In this document: piece by piece, positions 1 through 8,203 of the stretch | Numbering within the stretch: the first letter of the stretch is position 1 | How the letters are laid out: the number at the start of each line of letters is the position of its first letter | Origin: CAITJF01 sp032654645 | Lineage (GTDB): Bacteria; Pseudomonadota; Gammaproteobacteria; Burkholderiales; Gallionellaceae | Reading direction: 5' to 3' | DNA: 64,000 nucleotides | Assembly (NCBI GenBank): GCA_032654645.1 | Contig: JAULAW010000004.1 | Span: 124,001 to 188,000 of the forward strand | Position numbers and translations under genes: made by a program | The notes under the pieces: model-generated | Told to the model about the DNA's origin: nothing | What the model saw: only the letters and a program-made list of their open reading frames with translations | Database searches by the model: none

Positions 1-2
1 GC

Positions 3-1052
3 CCCTTGATCTGGCCGCAGCCGCCCGATGAACCGCGCTTTGCTTATGAAGTCACGCTACGCTCGCCCGCCGACATCCTTGCCGAGTCCGAGGAAGATCA
101 TTTGCGCCGTCAGTTGACGGGTGAAACCGTATCCACACAGCCGGTGTTCAATAAACCCTCCGCCATCGCGGCCCGGAACGGGCGCATTTATGTTGCCGAC
201 ATCGGCTCGAGCACAATACTGGTGTTTGATGTGCCCCGGCGCAAGTTATTCCGTTTCGGTTTACGAAAACCCGGCGAACTGGAAAAACCATCAGGGCTTG
301 CTCTGGATGAGCAGATGAACGTTTATGTGTCTGACACCAAGCAACGCACGGTGCTGGTGTATGACAACCTCGGATTGTTCCTGCGCAAAGTGGGCGGCCC
401 GCAAGACCTGGAACGGCCTTCCGGCGTGGCCGTGAGCCGCGATGGCGAGCGCATCTACGTGATTGACCGTGCAAACAACGAGACAGTCAACCATCGCGTG
501 GTCGTCTATGACAAGGAAGGTAAAAAAATACAGGTGATCGGCAGCCGGGGCAGCGGTGATGGTCAGTTCAACGCCCCGCTGCAAGGCGTGACCGGAGCGG
601 ACGGTAAGCTTTACGTGCTTGACTCAGGCAACTTCCGTGTCCAGATTTTTGATCGCGACGGCAAGTTCCTGCGCAGCTTCGGCAGAGTCGGCGCGGAACC
701 CGGAAAACTGGCAAGGCCGCGCGGCATCGCCGTTGACGCCGAGGGGAATGTTTACGTCAGCGACGCCGCCTTTAACAATTTCCAGATATTCAACCCCGAA
801 GGGCAGTTGCTGCTGGCTATAGGCGAGACGAGCCTGGAAAGCAATCCAGGGCGATATGGTTTGTTAAGCGGCATTGCTGTGGATGAAACCGGGCGTGTGT
901 ATGTGGTGGATCAGTTATTCAACAAGGTTGAAGTTATCAAGCGCCTGAAAGAGAGCGAGGTACGGCAGATGCTGCCTGAGCCCAGCCCGGTTCTGTTACC
1001 TGCGCCGGCACCAGAATCCGAACAGGATACTAAGATTTTCAAGCCGTTCTGA
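3..1052 (+). CDS. NHL-repeat beta-propeller protein, 5' end outside window
   Basis: The reading frame is open from the first bases of the window, and codons before the TTG at 6 still read like protein (P-L-I-W-P-Q-P-P-D-E), so the true start and any signal peptide probably lie upstream. About 350 residues are visible. Repeated blades of the form G-I-A-V-D-x-x-G-N/R-V-Y-V-S/V-D with following Q-I-F/V-F strands are typical of six-bladed NHL propellers. The C-terminus ends in a Pro-rich tail. Such proteins act as extracytoplasmic binding scaffolds; ligand unknown. The next gene is a multihaem cytochrome on the same strand 650 bp on, and the two may serve one redox system, but the gap is full of repeats, so an operon cannot be claimed. 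Confidence 0.8.
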   Translation, partial: PLIWPQPPDEPRFAYEVTLRSPADILAESEEDHLRRQLTGETVSTQPVFNKPSAIAARNGRIYVADIGSSTILVFDVPRRKLFRFGLRKPGELEKPSGLALDEQMNVYVSDTKQRTVLVYDNLGLFLRKVGGPQDLERPSGVAVSRDGERIYVIDRANNETVNHRVVVYDKEGKKIQVIGSRGSGDGQFNAPLQGVTGADGKLYVLDSGNFRVQIFDRDGKFLRSFGRVGAEPGKLARPRGIAVDAEGNVYVSDAAFNNFQIFNPEGQLLLAIGETSLESNPGRYGLLSGIAVDETGRVYVVDQLFNKVEVIKRLKESEVRQMLPEPSPVLLPAPAPESEQDTKIFKPF

Positions 1053-1129
1053 TCCAAATAATCCCAGATTGTTCTTTTAAGGGCACCTCTAAAAATTCAT
1101 AATTCGTCGCTCCCGCGAAGGCGGGAGCC

Positions 1130-1254
1130 TATTGATCCGGCGCGATTTATCCAAGAATCCATTCGCATTGAGCTTGTCGAAATGTAAGCGGATTCGGGTG
1201 CTTCGACAGGCTCAGCACGAACGACAATCGCGTTCAATTCGTGCCGGATCAATA
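1130..1254. repeat. Palindromic insert with TATTGATCCGGC ends
   Basis: A 125-bp segment bounded by TATTGATCCGGC and its inverse GCCGGATCAATA. It sits inside the element starting at 1081, between GGGAGCC and GTCAAATCAAC, which are nearly adjacent in uninterrupted copies. No coding capacity. Confidence 0.6.
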
Positions 1255-1268
1255 GTCAAATCAACAAG

Positions 1269-1324
1269 CTAGTGTAGTGTTGCGCGCTGTTTTGAACTTA
1301 TGCCAACGGCCATCACTACACTAG
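1269..1324. repeat. CTAGTGTAGTG palindromic repeat, short copy
   Basis: Bounded by CTAGTGTAGTG and CACTACACTAG. The inner text (CTGTTTTGAACTTATGCCAAC) closely matches the start of the longer copy at 61808-61952. It is inserted in the linker of the element that begins at 1081. Confidence 0.65.
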
Positions 1325-1703
1325 ATTCCCGCCGCAGCCATGCTATCGAATGGGATTGTCGGGGGTGGGAATGAAGGTTCTAATTGTGCCCAAGGGTAAT
1401 TCGGGTCTAATTAATAGTGCCTGAGCAAAACCCCGTGATTTTCTATCACGGTCAAGTGGCAAAACAACGTAAAAAAATCCCAAAATTGAGAAAGTTACGG
1501 GGCAGCATTTCTCGACTTCGTGAAATGGGATTCATAATTGACGGGGCACATTCAATAAAACAATGGGTTGGATATTGGCATATTATGTGCATGAACTAGT
1601 TGGCAAGCAACAAGCTAAAAGATGGCGCCCCTCTGGAAAACCAATAAAAAGCGCCTGTAAGTGAAATTTAATCCGTTATTTTCTATTGCTTAAGGGTGGT
1701 TTT

Positions 1704-2831
1704 ATGAACGTCAATTCTCGCAACAAATTACACCGCAGAATGCAAAAGCTTTCTGTGATAGCCGCCTGTATGGCATTTACAACGTTCGCTTGGGGGCAGA
1801 CACCACCACAGTCAGCGAATTGTGGACAAATTGATCCGATTAGTGGCGAACCGTATTCTTGTTTTACCAACAAGGACAGCATTGCCAACACGCGCCACAA
1901 TTTTAGCCCAACTTGGAGCGCTCAGCGCGGCTACATGAACGTTGAAAACGCTGTTCGCAATGATTATCAGGAGGTTTGCGTTTATTGCCACACGCCTCAC
2001 GGTGCCAATACAACCATAGCAGTGCCGCTGTGGAACCGCACGATCAGGGCCACCGCGTATCAAACATACAACCAGCTAAACACCGGGTCATTTTCGGTGG
2101 CGCCGGGCGCATCCATGCAGCCGGGCGCAGCTTCACTGTCCTGTTTGTCCTGCCACGATGGGCAGACCGCCATTGATTCGATCATCAATATGCCTTCGGT
2201 CACCAGAAATGCCTCTTATTCCGGACGTTACTTGGCAAGCCAACAAACGACTCAAAACCTTACTTTCCTCAATTCTTGGAATAATCCGACCAGTGGGTAT
2301 CAACAATGTTGCGCGCCTGATACGGCTGGTCACCAAGGCATGAACAGCAAGGACGGTTTTCCTTTGTTAGGCACCCCTAATCCAGGAGGTTACGCCGTGG
2401 GCGCTAACACGGGCGGCAGTAACGACACGGCCCTAAATACGATTGGTTGCTTGTCATGCCACTCAGAGAATGGGACAGGAGCTGGCGCAGGTTCTACCCA
2501 CGATATGCGCTTGGCCTTTATTGGCACGGACTTGAAGAACGACCACCCGATAGGAGTTAAATTCCCGACGACCAACGGCGCAGGAACAGACTGGAAAACA
2601 CCTACCGCCGCAGGTTCGATCAGCTTTTTTGAATCAGCAACCGGCAGCACTGGCTTGGACAAGACCGATATTCGCCTGTATCAAACGGCAGGGGAAGCGA
2701 GAGTCGAATGCGCATCATGCCACGATCCGCATGGCGTTCCTTCGGCTGGTCCCGGCACCGAGTTCATCAAGACTTTCTTACGTAAAGATAACAAGGCCAG
2801 TGGAGTTTGCTTCAGTTGCCATACAAAGTAA
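1704..2831 (+). CDS. Secreted multihaem c-type cytochrome (five CXXCH)
   Basis: I chose the ATG at 1704 over an in-frame TTG at 1686 because AAGGGTGG lies just upstream of it. The 375-residue product begins with a signal peptide (M-N-V-N-S-R-N-K, then a hydrophobic stretch ending near A-W-G-Q). Five haem-binding motifs are visible: CVYCH, CLSCH, CLSCH, CASCH and CFSCH, several followed by x-P-H-G or D-G as in doubled-CXXCH cytochromes. It should be a periplasmic or outer-surface electron carrier. An extra CC pair mid-protein is not part of a haem motif. The gene ends in a strong hairpin terminator. A role in extracellular or iron-linked electron transfer is an inference from lineage only. Confidence 0.85.
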   Translation: MNVNSRNKLHRRMQKLSVIAACMAFTTFAWGQTPPQSANCGQIDPISGEPYSCFTNKDSIANTRHNFSPTWSAQRGYMNVENAVRNDYQEVCVYCHTPHGANTTIAVPLWNRTIRATAYQTYNQLNTGSFSVAPGASMQPGAASLSCLSCHDGQTAIDSIINMPSVTRNASYSGRYLASQQTTQNLTFLNSWNNPTSGYQQCCAPDTAGHQGMNSKDGFPLLGTPNPGGYAVGANTGGSNDTALNTIGCLSCHSENGTGAGAGSTHDMRLAFIGTDLKNDHPIGVKFPTTNGAGTDWKTPTAAGSISFFESATGSTGLDKTDIRLYQTAGEARVECASCHDPHGVPSAGPGTEFIKTFLRKDNKASGVCFSCHTK

Positions 2832-2899
2832 ATCGTATCCAGGTTTACGCTAGGCTGTTCTGATAGCACAAGCTGAATTGAAGTAGTCAAAGGTAATAA

Positions 2900-2932
2900 A
2901 CAAAAGGCCGTCTGTTGACGGCCTTTTGTTTT
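2900..2932 (+). terminator. Rho-independent terminator after the cytochrome gene
   Basis: Perfect stem AAAGGCCGTC / GACGGCCTTT with a TGTT loop, followed by TGTTTTA. It lies 70 bp after the cytochrome stop codon. Confidence 0.85.
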
Positions 2933-3005
2933 ATATCAATAGTTAGGGAGCAGGAAATTACCAAAATACCACTTATAAATTACGTCACATAAGCCAAAAC
3001 AAAAC

Positions 3006-3092
3006 CCATCCCCACCCCAACCCTCCCCTTGAAGGGGAGGGAGTATATTTCCTTCCCCTTCAAGGGGGAGGTCAGGAGGGGGGTGGGGTGAT
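3006..3092. repeat. Large C-rich/G-rich inverted repeat
   Basis: CCCATCCCCACCCCAACCC opens the element and its approximate inverse closes it, with inner pairs CTCCCCTTGAAGGGGAG and CCCCTTCAAGGGG. Related sequences occur at about 4950-5057, 11423-11490 and 13356-13410. Intergenic palindrome; no coding potential. Confidence 0.6.
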
Positions 3093-3137
3093 GTTGGTGA
3101 CATGATTAACGGTACTTTAAGAATTTCCAACTCCCTT

Positions 3138-3163
3138 AGGTGCGAATTCATTCGCACCTACGA
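3138..3163. repeat. AGGTGCGAAT palindrome
   Basis: AGGTGCGAATTCATTCGCACCT is almost a perfect palindrome. Near-identical copies occur at 16708-16740 and twice within 37227-37369. Confidence 0.7.
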
Positions 3164-3220
3164 AAGCAGCTTAATCCGTTGGAGTGCAAGAATTTTGTTC
3201 GCCAACTGTGTTTTCTAAGT

Positions 3221-4087
3221 TCAACGTTTCCCGGCGGTAATTTGCAGAAACAATTCCAGCCTGCGAGCATCAATTTTTCCTGTGGCAACTCCGTTGCGTA
3301 ATGCGCAGCTTGGCTCATTCCGGTGGCGGCAGTCCCGAAAGCGGCACTGGCCGAGATACTGCGTAAACTCGACGAATCCTTCTTCTATCGCGCCGAAACT
3401 CAGGTGATGCAGGCCGAACGCCTGCACACCGGGGCAATCAATCAGATGGCTGTCTGTGTTCAGGTGGTAGAGGCGCGCGTGGGTGGTGGTGTGCTTGCCT
3501 GAATCCAGTGCGGTGGAAATTTCGCGCGTGGCGGCCTGCGCATCAGGCAGTAATGAATTGATAAGTGTGGATTTGCCCATGCCGGATTGACCAACCAGCA
3601 CGCTGGTATGTCCTTGCAGGTAGGGTAATAAAGGCGAGGCGCTCTGCTTGGCGGAGAGTTCCAGCACGCGGTAGCCGATGGCGCGATAGGGTTCCAACTG
3701 GGCGCGTGATGCCTTTGCTGTTTCCAGTAAATCGCACTTGTTCAGCACGATGAGCGTTTCCAGTTGCTGGTTGTATGCGGCCACCAGGCAGCGCGCCAAC
3801 AACTCGTCGTTGAACGAAGGCTCGGCGGCCACGACCACAATGATCTGCGTAACGTTGGCGGCGATGAGTTTCTGGCGGAATGCATCGGAGCGGTACAGCA
3901 AGGTTTTGCGCGGCACGATTTTTTCTATGACGGCCTGCCTTTCAGAGATGCGCTGGATCTCAACCACATCTCCGCATGCCACTTCGCTTTTTTTGCCGCG
4001 CGGAACACAGTCGAGCAATTCGCCGTCGGGCAACTCCGCCAGATATCGGCGGCCAAAAGCCGCGATAATTTGTCCCTGTAGCTTCAA
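3221..4087 (-). CDS. rsgA: Ribosome small subunit biogenesis GTPase RsgA
   Basis: 288 residues, normal length for RsgA. The GTPase motifs are in the circularly permuted order typical of the family: NKCD (about 116-119), then the P-loop G-Q-S-G-M-G-K-S (166-173), then D-C-P-G (217-220). An N-terminal OB-fold precedes them, and a C-terminal zinc knuckle has C248, C253, H255 and C261. The family matures the 30S subunit and hydrolyses GTP when bound to it. The gene follows phhB and a small cytochrome gene on the same strand, separated from phhB by a 75-bp gap containing a REP-like palindrome. Confidence 0.96.
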   Translation of the reverse strand: MKLQGQIIAAFGRRYLAELPDGELLDCVPRGKKSEVACGDVVEIQRISERQAVIEKIVPRKTLLYRSDAFRQKLIAANVTQIIVVVAAEPSFNDELLARCLVAAYNQQLETLIVLNKCDLLETAKASRAQLEPYRAIGYRVLELSAKQSASPLLPYLQGHTSVLVGQSGMGKSTLINSLLPDAQAATREISTALDSGKHTTTHARLYHLNTDSHLIDCPGVQAFGLHHLSFGAIEEGFVEFTQYLGQCRFRDCRHRNEPSCALRNGVATGKIDARRLELFLQITAGKR

Positions 4088-4107
4088 CCCAAATAATCCA
4101 TTAGACC

Positions 4108-4134
4108 GTCATTCCCGCGCAGGCGGGAATGACA
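4108..4134. repeat. Short REP-like palindrome
   Basis: GTCATTCCCGCGCAGGCGGGAATGAC is a single hairpin of the CATTCCCGC family found throughout the window (about 11351, 26639, 29339, 44011). It lies between phhB and rsgA. Confidence 0.7.
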
Positions 4135-4161
4135 CAGTTTCGTGCTATTGGGCATTTGGTT

Positions 4162-4509
4162 TCAAATCTTGAACAGTGCATCCACCTTGGCGGCGCAAAT
4201 AAAGTCGTTTTCCGACAGGCCGTTGATGGCATGGGTGGAGTATTCCACGTGGCACTTGTTGTAGCGCACCGTCATGTCGGGGTGATGGTCTTCGCGGTGG
4301 GACAACCACGCCACTGCATTCACGAACGCCATGGTCTGGTAATAGTTTTTGAACTCGAATGTTTTGCCGATGAGTTGATCATATTGCACCCAGCCATCGA
4401 GCTGCTTCATCAGGGTGTTTATTTCATCCTGCAGCAACGGCGGCACGCCGCCCTCGCAGGGCTTGCACTGTTTGTTGGTCAGATCGCAAACGGCTTCCAT
4501 GGCATTCAC
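4162..4509 (-). CDS. phhB: 4a-hydroxytetrahydrobiopterin dehydratase
   Basis: 115 residues with the signature histidines of pterin-4a-carbinolamine dehydratases: H-H-P-D in the middle and the following V-x-Y-x-x-x-x-V-x-x-x-x-T-H strand. The family dehydrates 4a-hydroxytetrahydropterin during aromatic amino acid hydroxylation. No phenylalanine hydroxylase is visible here. The start codon overlaps the stop of the upstream cytochrome gene by four bases (ATGA), so translation is probably coupled. rsgA follows on the same strand. Confidence 0.92.
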   Translation of the reverse strand: MNAMEAVCDLTNKQCKPCEGGVPPLLQDEINTLMKQLDGWVQYDQLIGKTFEFKNYYQTMAFVNAVAWLSHREDHHPDMTVRYNKCHVEYSTHAINGLSENDFICAAKVDALFKI

Positions 4510-4814
4510 TTGAATTTGTAGTAATGCTGGTTAAGATAAGCTCCGAGATGTTCCTGTTCTTGAGCGGACAGATTAGTACCGATGCTGCCGGAACACATTT
4601 TGATCCGTTCAATTATCAACTGCGGGCTGGTAGCCTTGTGGTTTGGCCGCGTAAAAATTGCGCTGCCGTCTCCGCCGATTTTACCGATGTGGCAACTGTT
4701 GCAGTTGTACTTGTCAAACAGCTCCTTTCCGGCATGTGGATCGCCGTTCTGAAAGGGGGCGGCAAACACGCTGCCAGCTGCAAGGAACAGGGTGAGTATG
4801 GGGATTCGTTTCAT
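4506..4814 (-). CDS. Small periplasmic monohaem cytochrome c
   Basis: The ATG at 4814 is preceded by a perfect AGGAGG, so the longer upstream reading (from 4838) is rejected. The 102-residue product has a cleavable signal peptide (M-K-R-I-P-I-L-T-L-F-L-A-A-G-S-V-F-A-A) and one haem motif, CNSCH. A later K-M-C-S-G provides a likely axial methionine, so this is a class I cytochrome resembling cytochrome c551/c552. It should carry electrons in the periplasm. It overlaps phhB by four bases, an odd partner for a cytochrome. Confidence 0.88.
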   Translation of the reverse strand: MKRIPILTLFLAAGSVFAAPFQNGDPHAGKELFDKYNCNSCHIGKIGGDGSAIFTRPNHKATSPQLIIERIKMCSGSIGTNLSAQEQEHLGAYLNQHYYKFK

Positions 4815-4892
4815 GAGTATCCTCCTGTTAACGGTCATGGCAAATCAATATTCTGAATGATGAAACGACGATTTGCCATGGCCGTTCCCTGA

Positions 4893-4951
4893 TAAAACTA
4901 CTAGCCATTCCACTAGGTTGCCCAAAGACGGCAACCAAGTGGCTGGTTATC
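4893..4951. repeat. ACTAGCCATTC repeat, copy 1
   Basis: AACTACTAGCCATTCCACTA, then inverse-repeat text (GTTGCCCAAAGACGGCAAC) and AAGTGGCTGGTTATC. Other copies: 38758-38822 and 41649-41698 (inverted), a fragment near 13262-13335, and one split by the IS1182-type element (44066-44079 plus 45700-45750). This uninterrupted copy shows the target site of that IS. Confidence 0.65.
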
Positions 4952-5057
4952 TCCCCATCCCTCCCCCGCACGAAGCCCCTCTCTCTAACTCTCTCCCGCA
5001 AGCGGGAGAAAGGACAAACGTGAAAAACAATCTTAAACTCTCGGGCGAGGGGGACAA
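4950..5057. repeat. C-rich/G-rich palindromic intergenic repeat
   Basis: CTCCCCATCCCTCCCCC followed by CTCTCCCGCAAGCGGGAGA and GGGCGAGGGGGAC. Same general type as 3006-3092. It reaches almost to the stop codon of the M48 protease gene. Confidence 0.5.
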
Positions 5058-5075
5058 GGTTTCGCTGCGCGAGCA

Positions 5076-6335
5076 TCAAGATAATGTTTGCATACGGGCG
5101 ATGCGCACCAGCGCGGGCGGGTGCGAATCGTAGAACGTAGAATACAACGGGTCGGGTGTCAGTGTCGCGGCATTATCCTGATACATTTTCACCAGCGCAC
5201 TGGACAAGTCGCGGCCATCGGTCTGCTGCGCAGCGTAAGCGTCCGCCTCGAACTCGTGCTTGCGCGAATACGCCGACATCAGCGGGTGCAGCAGAAAGCT
5301 GAATACCGGCAGTACCATGAAAAACAGCAGCAGCGCCAGCGCAGTGTCCAATGTGCTGGAGGTCATGGAGACGCCCAGCCCCTGGTAGAACCAGTTTGAC
5401 TGCATCATCTGCGCCAACAGCCAGAGAAAACCCAAGCTCAGCGCAAAGGTGAACACGATGCGTTTCACCACGTGGCGACGTTTGAAGTGGCCCAGCTCGT
5501 GCGCCAGCACCGCCTCAATCTCGCCCGAGCTGAGGCGTTCCAGCAGCGTGTCGAAAAACACGATGCGCTTGGTTTTGCCGAAGCCGGTGAAATAGGCGTT
5601 ACCGTGCGTGCTGCGCTTGGAGCCGTCCATAACGAACAGTCCGCTTGCGGTGAAGCCGCACTTTCCCAGCAGCGCTTCGATGCGCGCCTTGAGCGTTTCG
5701 TCCCGTAGCGGCTGGAATTTGTTGAACAACGGCGCGATAAACGAGGGGTAGATGAACAGCAGCAGCAAGTTGAAGACCACCCACACGCCCCACACATACA
5801 GCCACCAGTTGACGCCCATGCGCTCCATCATCCACAGCACGCCGAATAACAGCGGCAGGCCGAGCGCAGCGCCGAGCAGCAACCCTTTCAATGCATCGGC
5901 CAGATAAAGCGCCATGGTCATTTTGTTGAAGCCGTAGCGCGCCTCGATGACAAAGGTGCGGTACAGGCTGAACGGCATTTCCAGCAGCGAGGAAAGCAGC
6001 ATTACACCGACGATGACTGCCATGCCCTGTGCGATGGGAGTGCTGAAAGCGCGCAGGCAGGCATCGGTGATCCACTGGATGCCGCCGCCCAGCGTAAGGG
6101 CGAGCAACAGGGCGGCATCGAACAGCGCACCCAGCATGGAAAAACGCGTCTTGGCGCTGGTGTAATCCGCCGCTTTTTGGTGTGCGGCTAGATCAACCTG
6201 CTCGCGGAAAGCCAGCGGCACCTCGGCGCGATGCGCCGCGAGGTGGGCGAGATGGCGCCGCGCCAGCCATAACTTGGCAAGCGTGGTCAACAGCAGTGCG
6301 CTGACAAATAGTTCGGAAAATTGGAATGAGGTCAT
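5076..6335 (-). CDS. M48-family membrane metalloprotease (Ste24/CAAX protease type)
   Basis: I take the ATG at 6335; the longer reading from 6425 would run back over the orn start region. The 419-residue protein has several hydrophobic membrane segments, then the zinc motif H-E-L-G-H followed by F-K-R-R-H, and a downstream E-F-E-A-D-A-Y-A that supplies the third ligand. This layout matches Ste24-type proteases rather than the shorter HtpX. It is likely an inner-membrane quality-control protease. It is divergently transcribed from orn with about 75 bp between starts. Confidence 0.88.
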   Translation of the reverse strand: MTSFQFSELFVSALLLTTLAKLWLARRHLAHLAAHRAEVPLAFREQVDLAAHQKAADYTSAKTRFSMLGALFDAALLLALTLGGGIQWITDACLRAFSTPIAQGMAVIVGVMLLSSLLEMPFSLYRTFVIEARYGFNKMTMALYLADALKGLLLGAALGLPLLFGVLWMMERMGVNWWLYVWGVWVVFNLLLLFIYPSFIAPLFNKFQPLRDETLKARIEALLGKCGFTASGLFVMDGSKRSTHGNAYFTGFGKTKRIVFFDTLLERLSSGEIEAVLAHELGHFKRRHVVKRIVFTFALSLGFLWLLAQMMQSNWFYQGLGVSMTSSTLDTALALLLFFMVLPVFSFLLHPLMSAYSRKHEFEADAYAAQQTDGRDLSSALVKMYQDNAATLTPDPLYSTFYDSHPPALVRIARMQTLS

Positions 6336-6410
6336 TATGTTTTGAAATTTGGAATGGCGGTGTACTGCGGCTGTATGACACAATACGCACCAGACAGCTC
6401 TGGACGCAAA

Positions 6411-6962
6411 ATGATTATGGCACAAAATCAGGACAACCTTATCTGGATAGACATGGAGATGACCGGCTTAACCCCGGACACCGACCGCATCATCGAAGTG
6501 GCGATGGTCATCACCGACAGCAATCTGGAAACTATCACCGAGTCTCCCGTGCTGGTGGTGCATCAATCAGACAGCGTGCTGGATGGCATGGATGCATGGA
6601 ACAAATCCACCCATGCAAAATCCGGCTTGATCGACAAAGTGAAAGCCTCCACGCTGGATGAGGCGGCGGTGGAAGCACAGATGATCGAATTCCTCAAGGA
6701 ATATGTGCCGGCCCGTATCTCACCGATGTGCGGCAATTCCATCTGCCAGGACCGGCGCTTCCTTGCGCGCTGGATGCCGAAATTCGAAGAATATTTTCAT
6801 TACCGCAACCTCGATGTGAGTACACTCAAGGAGCTGGCCAGGCGCTGGAAGCCGGGCATGGCGCAGGGCGTAAAAAAACACGGCAAGCACGAGGCGCTGG
6901 CAGACATCTACGAATCCATCAGTGAAATGAAGCATTATCGCGAGCATTTTATTAAACTTTAG
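6411..6962 (+). CDS. orn: Oligoribonuclease
   Basis: About 181-183 residues depending on use of ATG 6411 or 6417. It has the DEDDh exonuclease pattern: W-I-D-M-E-M-T-G-L near the start, N-S-I-C-Q-D-R-R-F-L in the middle and H-x-A-L-x-D-I near the C-terminus. Orn degrades two- to five-nucleotide RNAs, including pGpG from cyclic-di-GMP breakdown, in the cytoplasm. The open frame extends upstream to 6342, but those codons lie in the divergent promoter region and are not typical of the family. Confidence 0.96.
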   Translation: MIMAQNQDNLIWIDMEMTGLTPDTDRIIEVAMVITDSNLETITESPVLVVHQSDSVLDGMDAWNKSTHAKSGLIDKVKASTLDEAAVEAQMIEFLKEYVPARISPMCGNSICQDRRFLARWMPKFEEYFHYRNLDVSTLKELARRWKPGMAQGVKKHGKHEALADIYESISEMKHYREHFIKL

Positions 6963-7027
6963 CCCGGCATTATTTCATCTACCGAGGCTGTTGCCTGATT
7001 AAAGGCACGAAACACCGCCTCCAAAAC

Positions 7028-8098
7028 ATGCCTCACCTTCTGGTTGATATTTCTTCGCACGGCTTCGGCCACGTCGCCCAGACCGCACCCGTGGTGAACG
7101 AACTGACGCGGCGCATCCCTGAACTGCGCATAACGTTGCGCACTACCGCACCTCTCTTCCTGCTGCAGAAGAGTTTTCATTGTGATTTTTACCACGTTCC
7201 GGTTGCGTTTGATTTTGGAATGAAAATGGCGAATGCGGTGGATGTGCAGGTTGAAGAGAGCGCTATTGCTTACCGTGTTTTTCACGCCAATTGGGAAGAA
7301 AAAGTGGAACGAGAGGCGCATGCCATGCGTGCTCTAGAACCTGATTTGCTGCTGGCCAATGCACCCTATCTATCGCTGGCCGCAGCGCGTATAGCGGATG
7401 TGCGTGCCGTTGGGATGTGCAGCCTGAACTGGGCGGATATTTATCACCATTATTGCGCTGGTGACACGGCCAGCCACACCATTCGAGCGCAGATGCTGGA
7501 AGCTTATAACAGCGCCGAATGTTTCCTGAAGCTGCAACCTGCCATGCCGATGCCGGATTTTTTCAATGCGCGCAACATCAATCCGATTGCGCGGACGGGA
7601 ATCAATCAACGCGGACACATCGCCGAAAAATTGCGGCTGGTTGAATCTGAAAAACTGGTGCTGGTAGCGATGGGCGGCATGGAATTCCGCTTGCCGGTGG
7701 AGCGCTGGCCGCATTTACCCGGTGTGCGCTGGATCATCCCGCAGGCGTGGCAAGCCATGCGTGATGACATGGCGGTGCTCGAATCATTGGATTTGTCTTT
7801 CGGCGATGTGCTGGCCTCATGTGATGCCGTGTTGACCAAACCCGGCTACGGAACCTTCGCGGAAGCCGCATGCGCCAGAGTGCCGGTGCTTTACGTTGCG
7901 CGCCGCGACTGGCCGGAAGAACCGTATCTGGTGCAATGGCTGGCGGAGCATGGCGTATGTATGGAAATACAGCGCGATGTACTGCTCGCGGGCGACATGG
8001 GCAGCTCGCTCAACCAACTTTGGGCGATGCCCATGCCGCCTGCGCCTGTGCCATCCGGCACAATCGAAGCAGCGGATTACCTTGCTGCCATACTCTGA
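7028..8098 (+). CDS. Glycosyltransferase-like (GT-B fold) protein of unknown substrate
   Basis: 356 residues. The N-terminus reads L-L-V-D-I-S-S-H-G-F-G-H-V-A-Q-T, the glycine-rich loop typical of GT-B enzymes related to MurG. The C-terminal half has the matching acceptor/nucleotide region with A-V-L-T-K-P-G-Y-G-T-F-A-E-A. No signal peptide is seen, so it is probably cytoplasmic. It sits alone between orn and an aldehyde dehydrogenase gene. The donor and acceptor cannot be read from sequence; some relatives are annotated only as hypothetical. Confidence 0.65.
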   Translation: MPHLLVDISSHGFGHVAQTAPVVNELTRRIPELRITLRTTAPLFLLQKSFHCDFYHVPVAFDFGMKMANAVDVQVEESAIAYRVFHANWEEKVEREAHAMRALEPDLLLANAPYLSLAAARIADVRAVGMCSLNWADIYHHYCAGDTASHTIRAQMLEAYNSAECFLKLQPAMPMPDFFNARNINPIARTGINQRGHIAEKLRLVESEKLVLVAMGGMEFRLPVERWPHLPGVRWIIPQAWQAMRDDMAVLESLDLSFGDVLASCDAVLTKPGYGTFAEAACARVPVLYVARRDWPEEPYLVQWLAEHGVCMEIQRDVLLAGDMGSSLNQLWAMPMPPAPVPSGTIEAADYLAAIL

Positions 8099-8203
8099 TA
8101 CTGGAATGGAATAGTGGCAAGAACAGCGGATATTCTCGCGCCCTGCACGGGCTATAATTAAAGCCCGCAACGGGATATTGCAACAGCCAGAAGGATAGCC
8201 ACC

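Larger units (their letters stand above)
1081..1391. repeat. MITE-like element (GGGCACC family) broken by two other palindromic inserts
   Basis: Starts with the 18-bp end seen in four other copies (GGGCACCTCTAAAAATTC) after TTAA at 1077-1080. Its internal palindromes (TCCCGCGAAGGCGGGA and GATTCCCGCC) and linker GTCAAATCAACAAGCT are those of the copies at 41515 and 48855, but they are split by inserts at 1130-1254 and 1269-1324. The right end near 1375-1391 (TTCTAATTGTGCCC) is degenerate and its flank does not match TTAA, so the right boundary is uncertain. The rest of the gap up to 1703 holds only a small hairpin (CGTGATTTTCTATCACG near 1434) and no convincing gene. Confidence 0.6.

Noticed and set aside
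1377..1391. Exact right end of the broken MITE at 1081
   Set aside because: TTCTAATTGTGCCC resembles the end but the flank AAGG does not repeat TTAA; the boundary is left uncertain.
1417..1599. 60-codon open frame before the cytochrome gene
   Set aside because: No ribosome site or recognisable sequence, and it begins in repeat-derived DNA; chance frame.
3006..3092. Repeated C-rich/G-rich blocks as a possible CRISPR array
   Set aside because: The blocks are one inverted repeat, not direct repeats with spacers; similar units stand alone elsewhere.
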